64,000 nucleotides of DNA from Microvirga brassicacearum (GTDB taxonomy: Bacteria; Pseudomonadota; Alphaproteobacteria; Rhizobiales; Beijerinckiaceae). The stretch's first letter is position 1. Every line of letters starts with the position of its first letter. The DNA is taken from the NCBI RefSeq assembly GCF_008757455.1, contig NZ_VCMV01000013.1:199237-263236 (forward strand), written 5' to 3'. The position numbers and the translations under genes are program-made. A model generated the notes under the pieces. It was not told the DNA's origin and searched no databases. It saw nothing but the letters and a program-made list of their open reading frames with translations. Positions 45,001 to 53,651 of this stretch are shown here, piece by piece.

Positions 45001-46105
45001 GGTGGAGGCAAACCGCAACTTCCGCTACAGCTTGGTCAATGCTGACGGCACCAATTACATTGGTAATAGCTTCACGATCAATGATACGACCGGCGAGATC
45101 AAGGTCGGCGTTGGCGGACTTCCCAATGTAGCGGTCCAGACGGTGATCCCAGTTTATGTCAAGATCACCGATATGGGCGGGACTGGTGCGTCACATACCG
45201 AACAGGTTGATGTCACGGTCAATCCCGTGGGCCATCAGCCAGCTCAACCTCCGAACGATATCCAGCTCAGCGGCACGACGGCCTTGGAGTATGCTGCCAC
45301 GGGAACGGAAATCGGCACATTGACTGCGACAGACCCAGACGGAGCGGGAGCTTTCACCTTCTTGCTCACGGATGACCGGTTCGAGATCGTCGGCAGCCGC
45401 CTCCTTGTGAAGAACGGCTTCAAACTCGACTTCGAGCAGGCTCGGTCGCATCAGGTCGCCGTCCAGGTTAAGGACGCGACTGGGCTGACCTTTACGAAGA
45501 ACCTCACGATCAATGTCGGCGATGTGAATCCAGAGTTCACCCTCGGCACGGTCGGCGACGACGTGTTCTACGGCGGCGCAGCCAACGATCGGCTCTCAGG
45601 CAATTTCGGCAACGATCGGCTCTATGGCGGCGCCGGCAACGACATTGTGAAGGGCGAGCGCGGCAACGACGTCATCGGTGGCGGAGACGGGAAGGACAAG
45701 CTCTATGGCTTCAAGGGATCGGCGAGCAAAGATGCCTTCGTCTTCGACACCAAGCTCACCAGCAAGTCGGTGGCGAACAAGCACAAGGACGTGATCTACG
45801 ACTTCGGGCCGAAATACGACTCGATCTACCTCGACGACGCCGCATTCACCAACAAGACAATCGCAAAATATGCGAAAGGAAAGGGTGTTTCCCTTGATAA
45901 GAAACTGAAATTCAAGAGCAGTTTCTTCAAGGTCGGCGACAAGGCCTTGGACAAGGACGACTTCCTCATCTTCAATAAAGCCAAGGGCAAGCTATACTGG
46001 GACGTCGATGGCTCGGGATCGAAGGGAATGCTCGAGATCGCCACCATCAAGTTGCAGAAGGGCGAGTCGACGACACTGACCTACAAGGACTTCTTCTTCA
46101 TCTAG
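42014..46105 (+). CDS. RTX/Calx-beta/cadherin-like protein 3, type I-secreted
   Basis: A 1363-residue protein without signal peptide. Residues 1-265 contain cadherin-like domains; 265-385 a Calx-beta domain (VTHDEGNSGAVTYTYTLSRD, EPDEQFTVTLTPL). Residues about 389-1078 are three tandem modules of 228-232 residues, each made of two cadherin-like halves (AVDLAENGAAVASVATV..., then YxPNVMSE...). A fourth cadherin-like domain follows (1080-1175), then a short RTX block (YGGAGNDIVKGERGNDVIGG) and the secretion tail (DAFVFDTK... ending KDFFFI). It is probably an exported adhesin or matrix protein. The first 260 codons use more A/T than the rest, and the three modules are nearly identical at DNA level in places. 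Confidence 0.9.
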   Translation: MPRNLTFQACNGFTQANLLSVEIPENLAAGTVLGKLVGFVAGEDLSKLVWNPLTASGQPGSDSGRYKIIQATSGGVGYAAGDLVVVIDDATKTSYETANDYINAIKYSSTSAPGYTALDTYNVGFGLPMADLNEGPKNVALSNNTIVEEQVNLSIGDLSSFDEDDDYWGGTNPIVYSIVTGLDSDFFELTGTNNRSLKLKANKKLDYETAKVDPVTLERYYEVKIKATDGGGYDIDGNQLDSSTSANSETIVRVFVTNASEAVPVVQFSTAAPTVTHDEGNSGAVTYTYTLSRDSATGGSSTVNWTVSATGANAATTADFGGAFPSGTATFFGSDLTTTFNVTVTGDTAVEPDEQFTVTLTPLTTGGNATVLATNSTASGQIDNDDNAPPTNPTITVAAVDLAENGAAVASVATVMSTDDNFGGTTLQYEIVTNPGNLFTINNAGVISFAGGANYESSTVGLQTENAGQPNERKYFNVVVRAVESGGGLTSGNTTVKVYLNDLNEALTDATYAPNVMSENAAAGTSVAAAPSVVDPDTVAANRDFRYSLVNADGSNYSGTAFAINATTGAISVGAGGLPNVSSQTVIPVYVKITDKGGAGFSHTEQVDVTVNPINTPPTNPTITVAAVDLAENGAAVASVATVASTDDNFGGTTLQYEIVTNPGNLFTINNAGVISFAANANYESTTVGLQTENAGQPNERKYFNVVVRAVESGGGLTSGNTTVKVYLNDLNEGPSDATYTPNVMSESAPSGTPVAAAPTVVDPDTAAANRNFRFYLVNADDTNYSGNSFTINSTTGAISVGAGGLPSVAVQTVVPVYVKIIDMGGTGFSYTEQVDVTVNPASVNSPPTAPTISVAAVDLTENGTAVASVATVASSDDNFGGTTLQYEIVTNPGNLFTINNAGVISFAGGANYESSTIGLQTENAGQPNERKYFNVVVRAVESGGGLTSGNTTVKVYLDDLNEGPTDATYTPNAIIENAIVGTTIAVAPTVTDPDTVEANRNFRYSLVNADGTNYIGNSFTINDTTGEIKVGVGGLPNVAVQTVIPVYVKITDMGGTGASHTEQVDVTVNPVGHQPAQPPNDIQLSGTTALEYAATGTEIGTLTATDPDGAGAFTFLLTDDRFEIVGSRLLVKNGFKLDFEQARSHQVAVQVKDATGLTFTKNLTINVGDVNPEFTLGTVGDDVFYGGAANDRLSGNFGNDRLYGGAGNDIVKGERGNDVIGGGDGKDKLYGFKGSASKDAFVFDTKLTSKSVANKHKDVIYDFGPKYDSIYLDDAAFTNKTIAKYAKGKGVSLDKKLKFKSSFFKVGDKALDKDDFLIFNKAKGKLYWDVDGSGSKGMLEIATIKLQKGESTTLTYKDFFFI
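43178..45247 (+). repeat. Three tandem in-frame modules of about 690 bp
   Basis: Module starts are at about 43178, 43862 and 44552, giving spacings of 684 and 690 bp, with the third ending near 45247. The first 350-380 bp of each module, covering DDNFGGTTLQYEIV to GNTTVKVYLNDLNE, are almost the same base for base, including synonymous positions; the second halves have diverged more. This indicates recent duplication or continuing gene conversion. Confidence 0.85.
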
Positions 46106-46121
46106 TTGAGGCAAGACCAAG

Positions 46122-46151
46122 GATCCCCCTCAGCGAAAGCCGAGGGGGATC
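46122..46151. terminator. Hairpin after RTX gene 3
   Basis: A perfect 10-bp stem GATCCCCCTC (46122-46131) and GAGGGGGATC (46142-46151), 17 bp after the stop of RTX gene 3. The T-tract is weak (CTTGTCG), so termination may be partial or the hairpin may protect the 3' end. Confidence 0.65.
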
Positions 46152-46614
46152 TTGTCGTAACTGGTTCGGAATTGGATTTCCGCCCTCCCGAATCCAGCTC
46201 TACCGTTTGGGTTTGCCGCACGATTTTGGCAGATGCCGGATCCTCCGGACGAGGCTCTAACAGCAGATCAGATGTATGCCGAGAATGCCGCGAGTGGTGG
46301 TATGTCGACTGCCGCCCAAGCAAGCAGTTGCTTCCGCCGGGCGATGGTGCCTTGCCCCGATGTCGAAACCTATTTCGACGCACCTCGGCGTCGCGCAACG
46401 ACATTTAATGACGAGCGCGAAATGCGCCCGAATTTCTCCCGGTTTCTCAACATGCGGCTCGTTTTGGAACTCGTGAACGAGAGGCCGGCCGAGAGACGGG
46501 AGGACGGTCCATCGAAGATCTTGCGACGTCACATGGATCGGAGTTGGTTCCGAATTAGAAGCCAATCAGTTCCCCATAACCGAAAATGCCTCTCATCCGC
46601 TATCAGGATGCCGA
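46152..46614. other. Intergenic region between RTX gene 3 and the GMC gene
   Basis: About 460 bp between convergent genes. Open frames exist on both strands (46233-46697 plus, 46257-46565 minus), but neither has a ribosome-binding site, a recognisable domain or coherent composition, and I do not call a gene. Confidence 0.4.
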
Positions 46615-48228
46615 TCAGCTGCGATGATCCTCAAGGATCATTTCGGCGCCTTTCTCGGCAATCATCAGTGTTGGGGAATTGGTGTTCCCACTCGTGATCG
46701 CGGGCATGATCGATGCATCGATGACGCGGAGATTTTCGACCCCCCGGACGCGTAACCGGGCGTCCGTCACGGCCAATGGATCCTCAGAAATCCCCATCCT
46801 GGCGGTGCCAACCGGGTGGAAGATCGTCGTACCGATGTCCCGCGCGCCAGCGAGAAGTTCCTCATCCGTTTGGAGCTCGGGACCCGGCTTGTACTCTTCG
46901 GGATGATACTTTTTCAGTGCGGGCATCGACACGATCCGCCGTACCAGCCGGAGCGACTCGACGGCTACCTCCTGGTCTTCCACGGTCGACAACGCATTAA
47001 GCCGGATCGCCGGAGGCGTGGCAGGATCGTCGCTGGTGATATGAATGGATCCGCGGCTGGTTGGCCGCAAGTTGCAGACGCTCGCCGTGAAGGCCGGGAA
47101 CGGGTGGGGAGCATCCCCAAACTTGTCGAGCGAGAGGGGCTGAATGTGAAACTGCAGGTTCGGGGTCGCGTAGCGCGGTGACGAGCGTGCGAAGGCACCC
47201 AGTTGGGACGGCGCCATGGTGAGAGGACCGCGGCGGAAGAGCGCGTATTCGAGCGCCATGTGGCCCTTCCTGATGAGCGAGCGATACTCCTCGTTCAGCG
47301 TCCGCACTCCCGAGACGCGGAAAATGGGGCGGAGTTGCAGGTGGTCCTGCAGGTTTTCGCCGATGCCCGGCAGATGCCGGATCACCGCAATGCCGCGCTG
47401 CTGGAGAAGAGCGCCGTTGCCCAGCCCCGAAAGCTGCAGGAGTTGAGGCGTTGCGACGGCACCTGTCGATACGATGACTTCCCGCCGCGCCATCACGCGT
47501 CTCACACCGCCATTCTGCCGAAACTCCACGCCAACCGCGCGTTTGCCATCGAAGAGAATCCGGGTCGCATGCGCGTGCGTCTCAACTTTCAGGTTCGGGC
47601 GCGATAAAGCGGGTCTCAGAAAACCTCGAGCGGAGGACCAGCGGCGTCCGCTCTTCTGGTTGACGTGAAAATAGGCTACGCCTTCGTTGCTTCCAGTGTT
47701 GAAATCATCCGTTCGCGGAAAGCCCGCCTCGACCGCGGCTTCGACGAATGCATCGAGGATGTCCCAACGCACACGCGGCGCCTCAACGCGCCACTCGCCG
47801 CCAACACCATGATGCTCGCCCTGACCGAGATAATGGTCCACCTGCCGCCGGAAGATCGGTTTGACGTCATCCCAGCCCCAGCCGGTGAGCCCCAGCTGAC
47901 GCCAGCCATCATAATCCTCCCGCTGACCGCGCATATAGATCATCGCATTGATGGCGGACGAGCCGCCAAGGACCTTGCCGCGCGGGTAGTTGAGGACGCG
48001 ATCGTTGAGGCCCGGCTCGCTCTCGGTCTTATACATCCAGTCGGCGCGCGGGTTGCCGATGGCAAAAAGGTATCCCACTGGGATGTGAAACCAGATCCAG
48101 TTGTCTTTGCCGCCAGCCTCCAGCAGGCACACTGAATCACGTGGACTGACCGACAATCGGTTCGCCAGAACGCACCCGGCAGAGCCCGCACCAACGACGA
48201 CGTAGTCGAACGTTTCATTCATCGGCAT
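46615..48228 (-). CDS. GMC-family FAD oxidoreductase (choline dehydrogenase-like)
   Basis: A 537-residue flavoprotein. FAD binding is at [19 protein letters not shown] near the start; GMC signature 1 is in [21 protein letters not shown] and signature 2 in [17 protein letters not shown]. Catalytic His and His/Asn are in HPVGTARMG and the C-terminal [20 protein letters not shown]. These enzymes oxidise alcohols to aldehydes, with choline, other amino alcohols or polyethylene glycols among known substrates. It sits just downstream (57 bp) of a branched-chain-type ABC transporter on the same strand, so it probably acts on the imported compound. There is no betaine aldehyde dehydrogenase nearby, so choline is not assured. 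Confidence 0.9.
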   Translation of the reverse strand: MPMNETFDYVVVGAGSAGCVLANRLSVSPRDSVCLLEAGGKDNWIWFHIPVGYLFAIGNPRADWMYKTESEPGLNDRVLNYPRGKVLGGSSAINAMIYMRGQREDYDGWRQLGLTGWGWDDVKPIFRRQVDHYLGQGEHHGVGGEWRVEAPRVRWDILDAFVEAAVEAGFPRTDDFNTGSNEGVAYFHVNQKSGRRWSSARGFLRPALSRPNLKVETHAHATRILFDGKRAVGVEFRQNGGVRRVMARREVIVSTGAVATPQLLQLSGLGNGALLQQRGIAVIRHLPGIGENLQDHLQLRPIFRVSGVRTLNEEYRSLIRKGHMALEYALFRRGPLTMAPSQLGAFARSSPRYATPNLQFHIQPLSLDKFGDAPHPFPAFTASVCNLRPTSRGSIHITSDDPATPPAIRLNALSTVEDQEVAVESLRLVRRIVSMPALKKYHPEEYKPGPELQTDEELLAGARDIGTTIFHPVGTARMGISEDPLAVTDARLRVRGVENLRVIDASIMPAITSGNTNSPTLMIAEKGAEMILEDHRS

Positions 48229-48285
48229 GGGTAACCTCGATAATTGGACCGCCGCGTTGCGGTTCTCGCCGCTCCCACGTCGAAC

Positions 48286-49254
48286 TTATTGCGGCGCTTT
48301 CCTCTTCAGGAGTTCCATGACCTCGCCCGCGATACCGCGTCGGAACAGCAGCACGCAGATCACGAAGATGATGCCGATCAACACGGTCACGGGAAAATCG
48401 GAAGCCGCCAGATAATTCTGCAGGGCAATCACGAGTCCAGCACCGACAACTGGCCCGATCAGCGTTCCGATGCCCCCCAACAACGTCATCAAAATGACCT
48501 CACCGGACATTTGCCACTGTACGTCGGTAAGGGTCGCGAACTGAAAGACGATCGCCTTCGTGCCTCCTGCCAAACCTGCCAATGCCGCCGACATCACGAA
48601 GGCGCCAAGCTTGTAGCGATCAACACGATAACCCAGCGATACCGCCCGCTTCTCGTTTTCCCGAATGGCTTTGAGAATATTCCCGAAGGGCGAGTTCACG
48701 ATGCGCCAGATTGCGAAAAAGCCGGCCAGAAAAATCGCCAGCGTGACATAGTACATCGGCAACGGGTGATTGAGATCGAGAAGCCCGAGAAGATGGCCGC
48801 GTGGGACACCCTGAATGCCATCTTCGCCATGAGTGAAAGGCACCTGCAGGCAGATGAACGCGAACATTTGTCCGAGTGCGAGCGTGATCATGGCGAAATA
48901 GATGCCTTGGCGCCGGATCGCCAGGAATCCGACGAAGACGCCGAGGATTGCCGCGCCGGTAGCGCCAAGAAGGATGCCGGAAAGAGGCTCCCATCCCCAC
49001 ACCTTGACGGCGTGCGCAGTAATGTAGGCAGCGCCGCCGAAGAATGTCGCGTGGCCGAACGAGAGTAGCCCCACATAGCCGATCAGCAGGTTGAACGCGC
49101 ACGCGAAGAGCGCGAAGCACAGAACGCTCATCAGGAAAATCGGGTAAAGGAAAAAAGGAGCTGCCAAAAGCAGCGCCAGAACGATGGCGCCGAGGAGCGC
49201 CGTCGAGGTTCGCAGTTTGGATTGGGATGTTAAGAGGCCGGTTTCAACAGTCAT
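48286..49254 (-). CDS. livM: Branched-chain amino acid-type ABC permease LivM
   Basis: A 322-residue permease with about eight to nine helices. The family motifs NLLIGYVGLLSFGHATFFGGAAY, RRQGIYFAMITLALGQ, KAIRENEKRAVSLGYRVDRYKL (split here) and LLGGIGTLIGPVVGA are present. It starts 4 nt after livH. The family moves leucine-type amino acids, amides, urea or short organic acids, so the symbol indicates the family and not the substrate. Confidence 0.9.
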   Translation of the reverse strand: MTVETGLLTSQSKLRTSTALLGAIVLALLLAAPFFLYPIFLMSVLCFALFACAFNLLIGYVGLLSFGHATFFGGAAYITAHAVKVWGWEPLSGILLGATGAAILGVFVGFLAIRRQGIYFAMITLALGQMFAFICLQVPFTHGEDGIQGVPRGHLLGLLDLNHPLPMYYVTLAIFLAGFFAIWRIVNSPFGNILKAIRENEKRAVSLGYRVDRYKLGAFVMSAALAGLAGGTKAIVFQFATLTDVQWQMSGEVILMTLLGGIGTLIGPVVGAGLVIALQNYLAASDFPVTVLIGIIFVICVLLFRRGIAGEVMELLKRKAPQ

Positions 49255-49258
49255 GATG

Positions 49259-50146
49259 TCATTCCTCCCGACCGAAGAGACCTGCCGGCCTGACGAGCAG
49301 AACGATGGCCATCACGACAAAAATCACGATGCTTGAGGCCTCTGGGTAGAACACTTTTGTCAAGCCTTCTAGCACCCCGAGCATATACCCGGTGATGATG
49401 GCGCCAAGAATTGAGCCCATGCCTCCGACAACCACCACCGCGAAGACGATGATGATGAGGTTGCTCCCCATGAGCGGGCTTACCTGATAGACAGGCGCAG
49501 CGAGCACCCCTGCGAGCCCGGCAAGTGCGGCGCCCAATCCGTAAGTGAGCGTCAGAAGTTGCGGCACGTTTACGCCGAAAGCCTGCACCAATGTGGCGTT
49601 CTCGGTGGCGGCGCGCAGGTAGGCCCCAAGACGGGTCTTTTCGATGAGAAGCCATGTCCCCACGCAGATCACGAGGGATGCGATGACAACCCATCCGCGA
49701 TAGATCGGCAGGAACATGAATCCGAGATTGACGCCTCCGGCAAGTTGGGATGGCGGCGAAAAGGGCTTGCCGGCTGCCCCGAACCAATATCGGAACGCGC
49801 CTTCGAAAATGAGGGCGAGCCCGAACGTCAGCAGGAGCCCATAGAGCGGATCAAGCCCGTAGAGACGGCGCAACATCGTGCGTTCGACAACGATGGCCGA
49901 AGCACCGACGATCAGAGGAGCGGCGATGAGGGCGGGCCAATAGCCGATGCCCGCGTATTCGAGCAGCAGATAAGCTGCGAACGCGCCCAGCATATATTGT
50001 GCGCCGTGGGCGAAATTGATGACCCGGAGCAAGCCGAAGATGACGGCCAATCCAAGACTCAACAACGCGTAGAACGAGCCGTTTATCAAGCCGATGAGAA
50101 TTTGCCCGTAGAGGGCGGGGGTCGGGATGCCGAAGATGGTGCTCAT
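49259..50146 (-). CDS. livH: Branched-chain amino acid-type ABC permease LivH
   Basis: A 295-residue permease, eight helices by eye. Family motifs are GLINGSFYALLSLGLAVIFG, LRVINFAHGAQYMLGAFAAY, RAATENATLVQAFGVNV and VVVGGMGSILGAIITGYMLG. It pairs with LivM to form the channel. It begins 6 nt after livF in the operon livK-livG-livF-livH-livM. Confidence 0.9.
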   Translation of the reverse strand: MSTIFGIPTPALYGQILIGLINGSFYALLSLGLAVIFGLLRVINFAHGAQYMLGAFAAYLLLEYAGIGYWPALIAAPLIVGASAIVVERTMLRRLYGLDPLYGLLLTFGLALIFEGAFRYWFGAAGKPFSPPSQLAGGVNLGFMFLPIYRGWVVIASLVICVGTWLLIEKTRLGAYLRAATENATLVQAFGVNVPQLLTLTYGLGAALAGLAGVLAAPVYQVSPLMGSNLIIIVFAVVVVGGMGSILGAIITGYMLGVLEGLTKVFYPEASSIVIFVVMAIVLLVRPAGLFGREE

Positions 50147-50152
50147 GCGATC

Positions 50153-50860
50153 TTAAACCCCGAGAACGTCATGCAACTGGCTCGTATGCGAATCGAGTTC
50201 GTGTCCGGCGAAGGAATTGACGATCCGGCCGTCCTCCATCAGATAGAAACGATCGGCGACCTTGCGGGCAAACCGGAAATTCTGCTCGACGAGCAGGATC
50301 GTCATCCCGCGTGCCTTCAACGTCACAAGCACATCGCCAATCCGCTGGATGATGACCGGCGCAAGCCCTTCGGTCGGCTCATCCAGAAGCAGAATTTTCG
50401 CGCCGGTCCGCAGGACGCGCGCAATCGCGAGCATCTGTTGTTCGCCACCAGAGAGTTTCGTGCCCTGGCTCCATCGCCGCTCGAGCAAATTGGGAAAGAG
50501 CTCGTAAATCTCAGCCACGCTCATGCCACCCTCGGCGACCTTTGGCGGAAGCATGAGGTTTTCCTCGACGTTCAGGCTGGCAAAGATGCCGCGCTCTTCG
50601 GGTACATATCCCAAGCCGGCCTGGGCAACCCGATGGAGCGGCAGCCTGAGAAGATCGTGCCCTCGCAGGTTGACGACACCCTGGCGCCTTCCCAGAATGC
50701 CCATGATCGCGCGAAGCGTGGTGGTCTTGCCGGCGCCGTTGCGCCCGAGCAGCGTCACCGTTTCGCCCTCGCGGATAGCGAGGTCGACGCCGTGGAGGAC
50801 ATGACTTTCCCCGTACCAAGCTTGAAGTCCGCGAACATCGAGGAGCGGTGCATCACTCAT
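50153..50860 (-). CDS. livF: ABC transporter ATP-binding protein LivF
   Basis: A 235-residue ATPase of the LivF type. Walker A LLGRNGAGKTTTLRAIMG, Q-loop YVPEERGIFASLNVEENL, signature LSGGEQQMLAIARVLRTG, Walker B ILLLDEPTEGLAPVI, and a final LVEQNFRFARKVADRFYLME. The ATG at 50860 overlaps the livG stop by 8 nt and gives the family length, so it is preferred to an upstream ATG. Confidence 0.92.
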   Translation of the reverse strand: MSDAPLLDVRGLQAWYGESHVLHGVDLAIREGETVTLLGRNGAGKTTTLRAIMGILGRRQGVVNLRGHDLLRLPLHRVAQAGLGYVPEERGIFASLNVEENLMLPPKVAEGGMSVAEIYELFPNLLERRWSQGTKLSGGEQQMLAIARVLRTGAKILLLDEPTEGLAPVIIQRIGDVLVTLKARGMTILLVEQNFRFARKVADRFYLMEDGRIVNSFAGHELDSHTSQLHDVLGV

Positions 50861-51614
50861 GCTCGGTTCCCATATAGGCTTCGCGCACCCGCGGATCCGC
50901 ACTCACGACGTCGTAAGCGCCATCGGCCAGAATTTCTCCACGAGCCAGGACGGTGACGCGGTCACAGAGGTCGGCAACCACATTGAGATTGTGTTCAACC
51001 ATCAGAACAGTTCGCTGCTTGGCGATGCGACGGATGAGTTCGGAAATCCGGCCGATGTCCTCGTGTCCCATCCCGGCCATCGGTTCGTCGAGAAGCAGGA
51101 CTGTCGGATCCAACGCGAGGGTGGTGGCGATTTCGAGGGCACGCTTGCGCCCATAGGACAATTCGACCGCCGGCAGATGCTCATAGCGAGAAAGCCCCAC
51201 GGCGTCGATGAGCGACATTGCCTGATCGTCGACCTTGGACAGTACGTTCGATGAGCGCCAGAATTGCGTCGCGAGATTGGACGGGCGCTGCAGGGCCACG
51301 CGCAGGTTGTCACGGACGCTCAGGTGGGGAAACACGGCCGAAATCTGAAAGGACCGGACGAGACCGAGGCGGGCGACTTCCGCGGGTTTTAAACGCGTGA
51401 TGTCAGCTCCACGAAACATAATCCGACCTCGAGTCGGCGTCAGGAACTTGGTGAGGAGGTTGAAAACCGTCGTCTTGCCGGCGCCATTTGGTCCGATCAG
51501 CGCATGAACCGTCCCCTCGTTCACCGACAGCGTCACGTCCTTCACGGCGAGAAAGCCGCGGAATTCCATCGAGAGACCCGTCGCACTCAGGATCGGTTGG
51601 GAATTGACCATCAT
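50853..51614 (-). CDS. livG: ABC transporter ATP-binding protein LivG
   Basis: A 253-residue ATPase of the LivG type. Walker A LIGPNGAGKTTVFNLLTKFL, Q-loop SFQISAVFPHLSVRDNL, signature LSYGRKRALEIATTLALDP (the variant SYG-R form typical of LivG), Walker B VLLLDEPMAGMGHEDI, and MVEHNLNVVADLCDRVTVL. Starts at 51614 or 51611 are both possible (MMVNSQ). It forms the ATPase pair with LivF. Confidence 0.92.
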   Translation of the reverse strand: MMVNSQPILSATGLSMEFRGFLAVKDVTLSVNEGTVHALIGPNGAGKTTVFNLLTKFLTPTRGRIMFRGADITRLKPAEVARLGLVRSFQISAVFPHLSVRDNLRVALQRPSNLATQFWRSSNVLSKVDDQAMSLIDAVGLSRYEHLPAVELSYGRKRALEIATTLALDPTVLLLDEPMAGMGHEDIGRISELIRRIAKQRTVLMVEHNLNVVADLCDRVTVLARGEILADGAYDVVSADPRVREAYMGTEHE

Positions 51615-51741
51615 GCGCTCGTCAATCTCGGGTAATGAGCAGGCGGGCACGCCGGATGGTGGTGCATGCCCGTCGGATTTCGAGGGACTATCGAAGCGTC
51701 GCGAACGGGGAACGGTGAACCATTCCCGCTTCCGCCGAGAC

Positions 51742-52950
51742 TTACTGTGTTACCTGACAGCCGCTATCCGCAACGGACAGGAATGCTTCATCGCCGGGCA
51801 CCTTGGCGAGTTGCTTGTACATGTCCCATTCGCCTTTGCTTTCTTCCGGTTTCTTCACCTGGAAAAGATACATGTCGTAGACCATGCGGCCGTTCGGAAG
51901 CACCTTGCCCTTTTTTGCGAAGACGTCCTCGACCGGCATTTCGTGCAGCAGTTTCGCGACAGGCTCGGTTGCATCCGTTCCGGCTTTCTGGATCGCCTTG
52001 AGATACTGCAGGACCGTCGAATAGGTGCCAACGTGGATCATGTTCGGCATGCGGCCGGTCTTTTCCATGTACCGTTTGCCAAATGCGCGGTTCTCATCAT
52101 TCTGATCCCAATACCAGCCCTCGGTCAGCGTCAGGCCTTGTGCGGCCTTGAGGCCGAGTCCCTTGACCTCGGCCAAGGTGAAGAGAAGTGCGGCGAGGCG
52201 CGTGCCGCCTTGGGTAATGCCGAACTCGGAAGCCTGCTTGATGGCGTTCGCTGTATCAAGGCCTGCGTTGGCAAAGCCGATCACATTGGCACCCGAGCTC
52301 TGCGCTTGCAGCAGGAACGATGAGAAATCGTTGGCGGCGAGCGGGTGACGGACCGCGCCGAGAACTTGGCCACCCTTCGATTTCACGAACTTCGATGTTT
52401 CGCCTTCGAGCGAATAACCGAATGCATAATCGGCGGTGAGGAAAAACCATTTGTTCCCGCCGTTCTCGACAAGCGCCCCGCCCGTTCCCACTGCCAGCGC
52501 GTGGGTATCGTAGGCCCAGTGGAACCCGTAGGGGGAGCATTGCTTTCCGGTCAGGTCCGTGGTTGCCGCGCCGGTGACCATCGTGATCTTCTTTTTCTCC
52601 TTCGACAGGCCCTGTACGGCCAGCGCCACCGAAGAGGTGGTCAGTTCCATGATGGCATCCACCTTCTCGGTGTCGTACCATTGGCGCGCGATGCCGGAGG
52701 CGACGTCAGGCTTGTTCTGGTGATCGGCGCTTACGATCTCGATGGGAACCCCGAGCACTTTGCCCCCAAAGTCCTGGACGGCCATTCGGGCTGCTTCAGC
52801 GGACCATTTGCCGCCGAAATCCGCGTAGACGCCGGATTGGTCGTTCAAAATTCCGATCTTGACCACGCCGTCCGATGCCTGCTGCGCGTAGGCGGATTGT
52901 GCCAGGACGCTGCAACTCAGGACGAACAATAGCTTCTTGAGAACTTTCAT
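51742..52950 (-). CDS. Branched-chain amino acid-type ABC substrate-binding protein
   Basis: A 402-residue periplasmic binding protein. The signal peptide has LLFVLSCSVLAQSAYAQ with cleavage after AYA. The mature domain starts VVKIGILNDQSGVYADFGG and continues SAEAARMAVQDFGGKVLG and VSADHQNKPDVASGIARQWYD, typical of family-1 type (Peripla_BP_6) proteins. The ligand is unknown; many relatives that resemble this subgroup bind aromatic or other non-amino-acid ligands. It is the first gene of the minus-strand liv-type operon, 127 bp before livG, a gap long enough for a processing or attenuating hairpin. Confidence 0.88.
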   Translation of the reverse strand: MKVLKKLLFVLSCSVLAQSAYAQQASDGVVKIGILNDQSGVYADFGGKWSAEAARMAVQDFGGKVLGVPIEIVSADHQNKPDVASGIARQWYDTEKVDAIMELTTSSVALAVQGLSKEKKKITMVTGAATTDLTGKQCSPYGFHWAYDTHALAVGTGGALVENGGNKWFFLTADYAFGYSLEGETSKFVKSKGGQVLGAVRHPLAANDFSSFLLQAQSSGANVIGFANAGLDTANAIKQASEFGITQGGTRLAALLFTLAEVKGLGLKAAQGLTLTEGWYWDQNDENRAFGKRYMEKTGRMPNMIHVGTYSTVLQYLKAIQKAGTDATEPVAKLLHEMPVEDVFAKKGKVLPNGRMVYDMYLFQVKKPEESKGEWDMYKQLAKVPGDEAFLSVADSGCQVTQ

Positions 52951-53189
52951 AGGCTTTTCTCCCTGTTGTTATCGAAAGTTGAACCAGCCCGACTGTTAGG
53001 TCCGCATCGTGAAACTACGAGCGGCGACGGTCAAGGAAGCTAAAGGCGGTTTCAGTCACCCGGACGGCAGCAAGGCTTCATCCTTAAGTCGCATGGGCAT
53101 CGGCGGAGATCCGACTGGCGAAGGCTCGTCGGCCCTGTTGAAACTCAATCGGCGCAAGGAAAGATTTCCCGCCCCGCGCCACTGCGATC

Positions 53190-53525
53190 TCATGCCTCTT
53201 TCACGACGTGAAGATCCATCGCGTCGATCAACCCGCTGCGGCGCGCCTCCTGGGCGGCAATCTTGGCCTTGAGTTCCTGGAGCGTGCTCCGGTGCGATCC
53301 GAATACAGCGATCCCCGCCAGAATAGCTGTGACGCTAGTCAGGAGAATCAGCGCGTCGGATCGCAACAGGCCAAGAACCAGGGCCGCGAGAACAACCGAG
53401 CCTGTCGCCATCGCGCCTCTCGCCACAACCATGATTTTCCGACATCGTTCGGCGGCCTCCGCCAGCCTGTCGATTTCTGTTTCGAGGTCGGTGATGTCGT
53501 CATGAAGGCTCATGTCGATATTCAT
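53190..53525 (-). CDS. Small membrane protein with N-terminal coiled coil
   Basis: About 111 residues. An acidic helix (DDITDLETEIDRLAEAAERCRK) with heptad character is followed by two membrane helices (MATGSVVLAALVLGLL and LILLTSVTAILAGIAVF) and a charged C-terminal helix (LQELKAKIAAQEARRSGLI). No family name comes to mind. The ATG at 53525 (MNIDMSLHDD) is preferred to one 24 nt upstream. It stands alone between the liv-type operon and the divergent HlyU-like gene. Confidence 0.65.
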   Translation of the reverse strand: MNIDMSLHDDITDLETEIDRLAEAAERCRKIMVVARGAMATGSVVLAALVLGLLRSDALILLTSVTAILAGIAVFGSHRSTLQELKAKIAAQEARRSGLIDAMDLHVVKEA

Positions 53526-53651
53526 TCCATGCCCTTCCCGAACTGACAATCGGGTCCGGATGGCACCTCCTGCTAGACATGACCATCTACGTGGGATGGC
53601 AGGGCAGCGTATAATGAGGGGCGAATCAACTCTTTCGGGCGGTAGTCATTC

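Noticed and set aside
43178..45247. CRISPR-like or satellite repeat
   Set aside because: Repeat unit is about 690 bp, in frame and protein-coding, so it is a domain repeat.
30951..46105. Prophage or integrative element around the RTX genes
   Set aside because: No integrase, transposase, terminal repeat or tRNA target was seen on either side.
46233..46697. 154-codon plus-strand open frame between RTX gene 3 and the GMC gene
   Set aside because: Runs into the opposite strand of the GMC gene, lacks a ribosome-binding site and has no recognisable domain.
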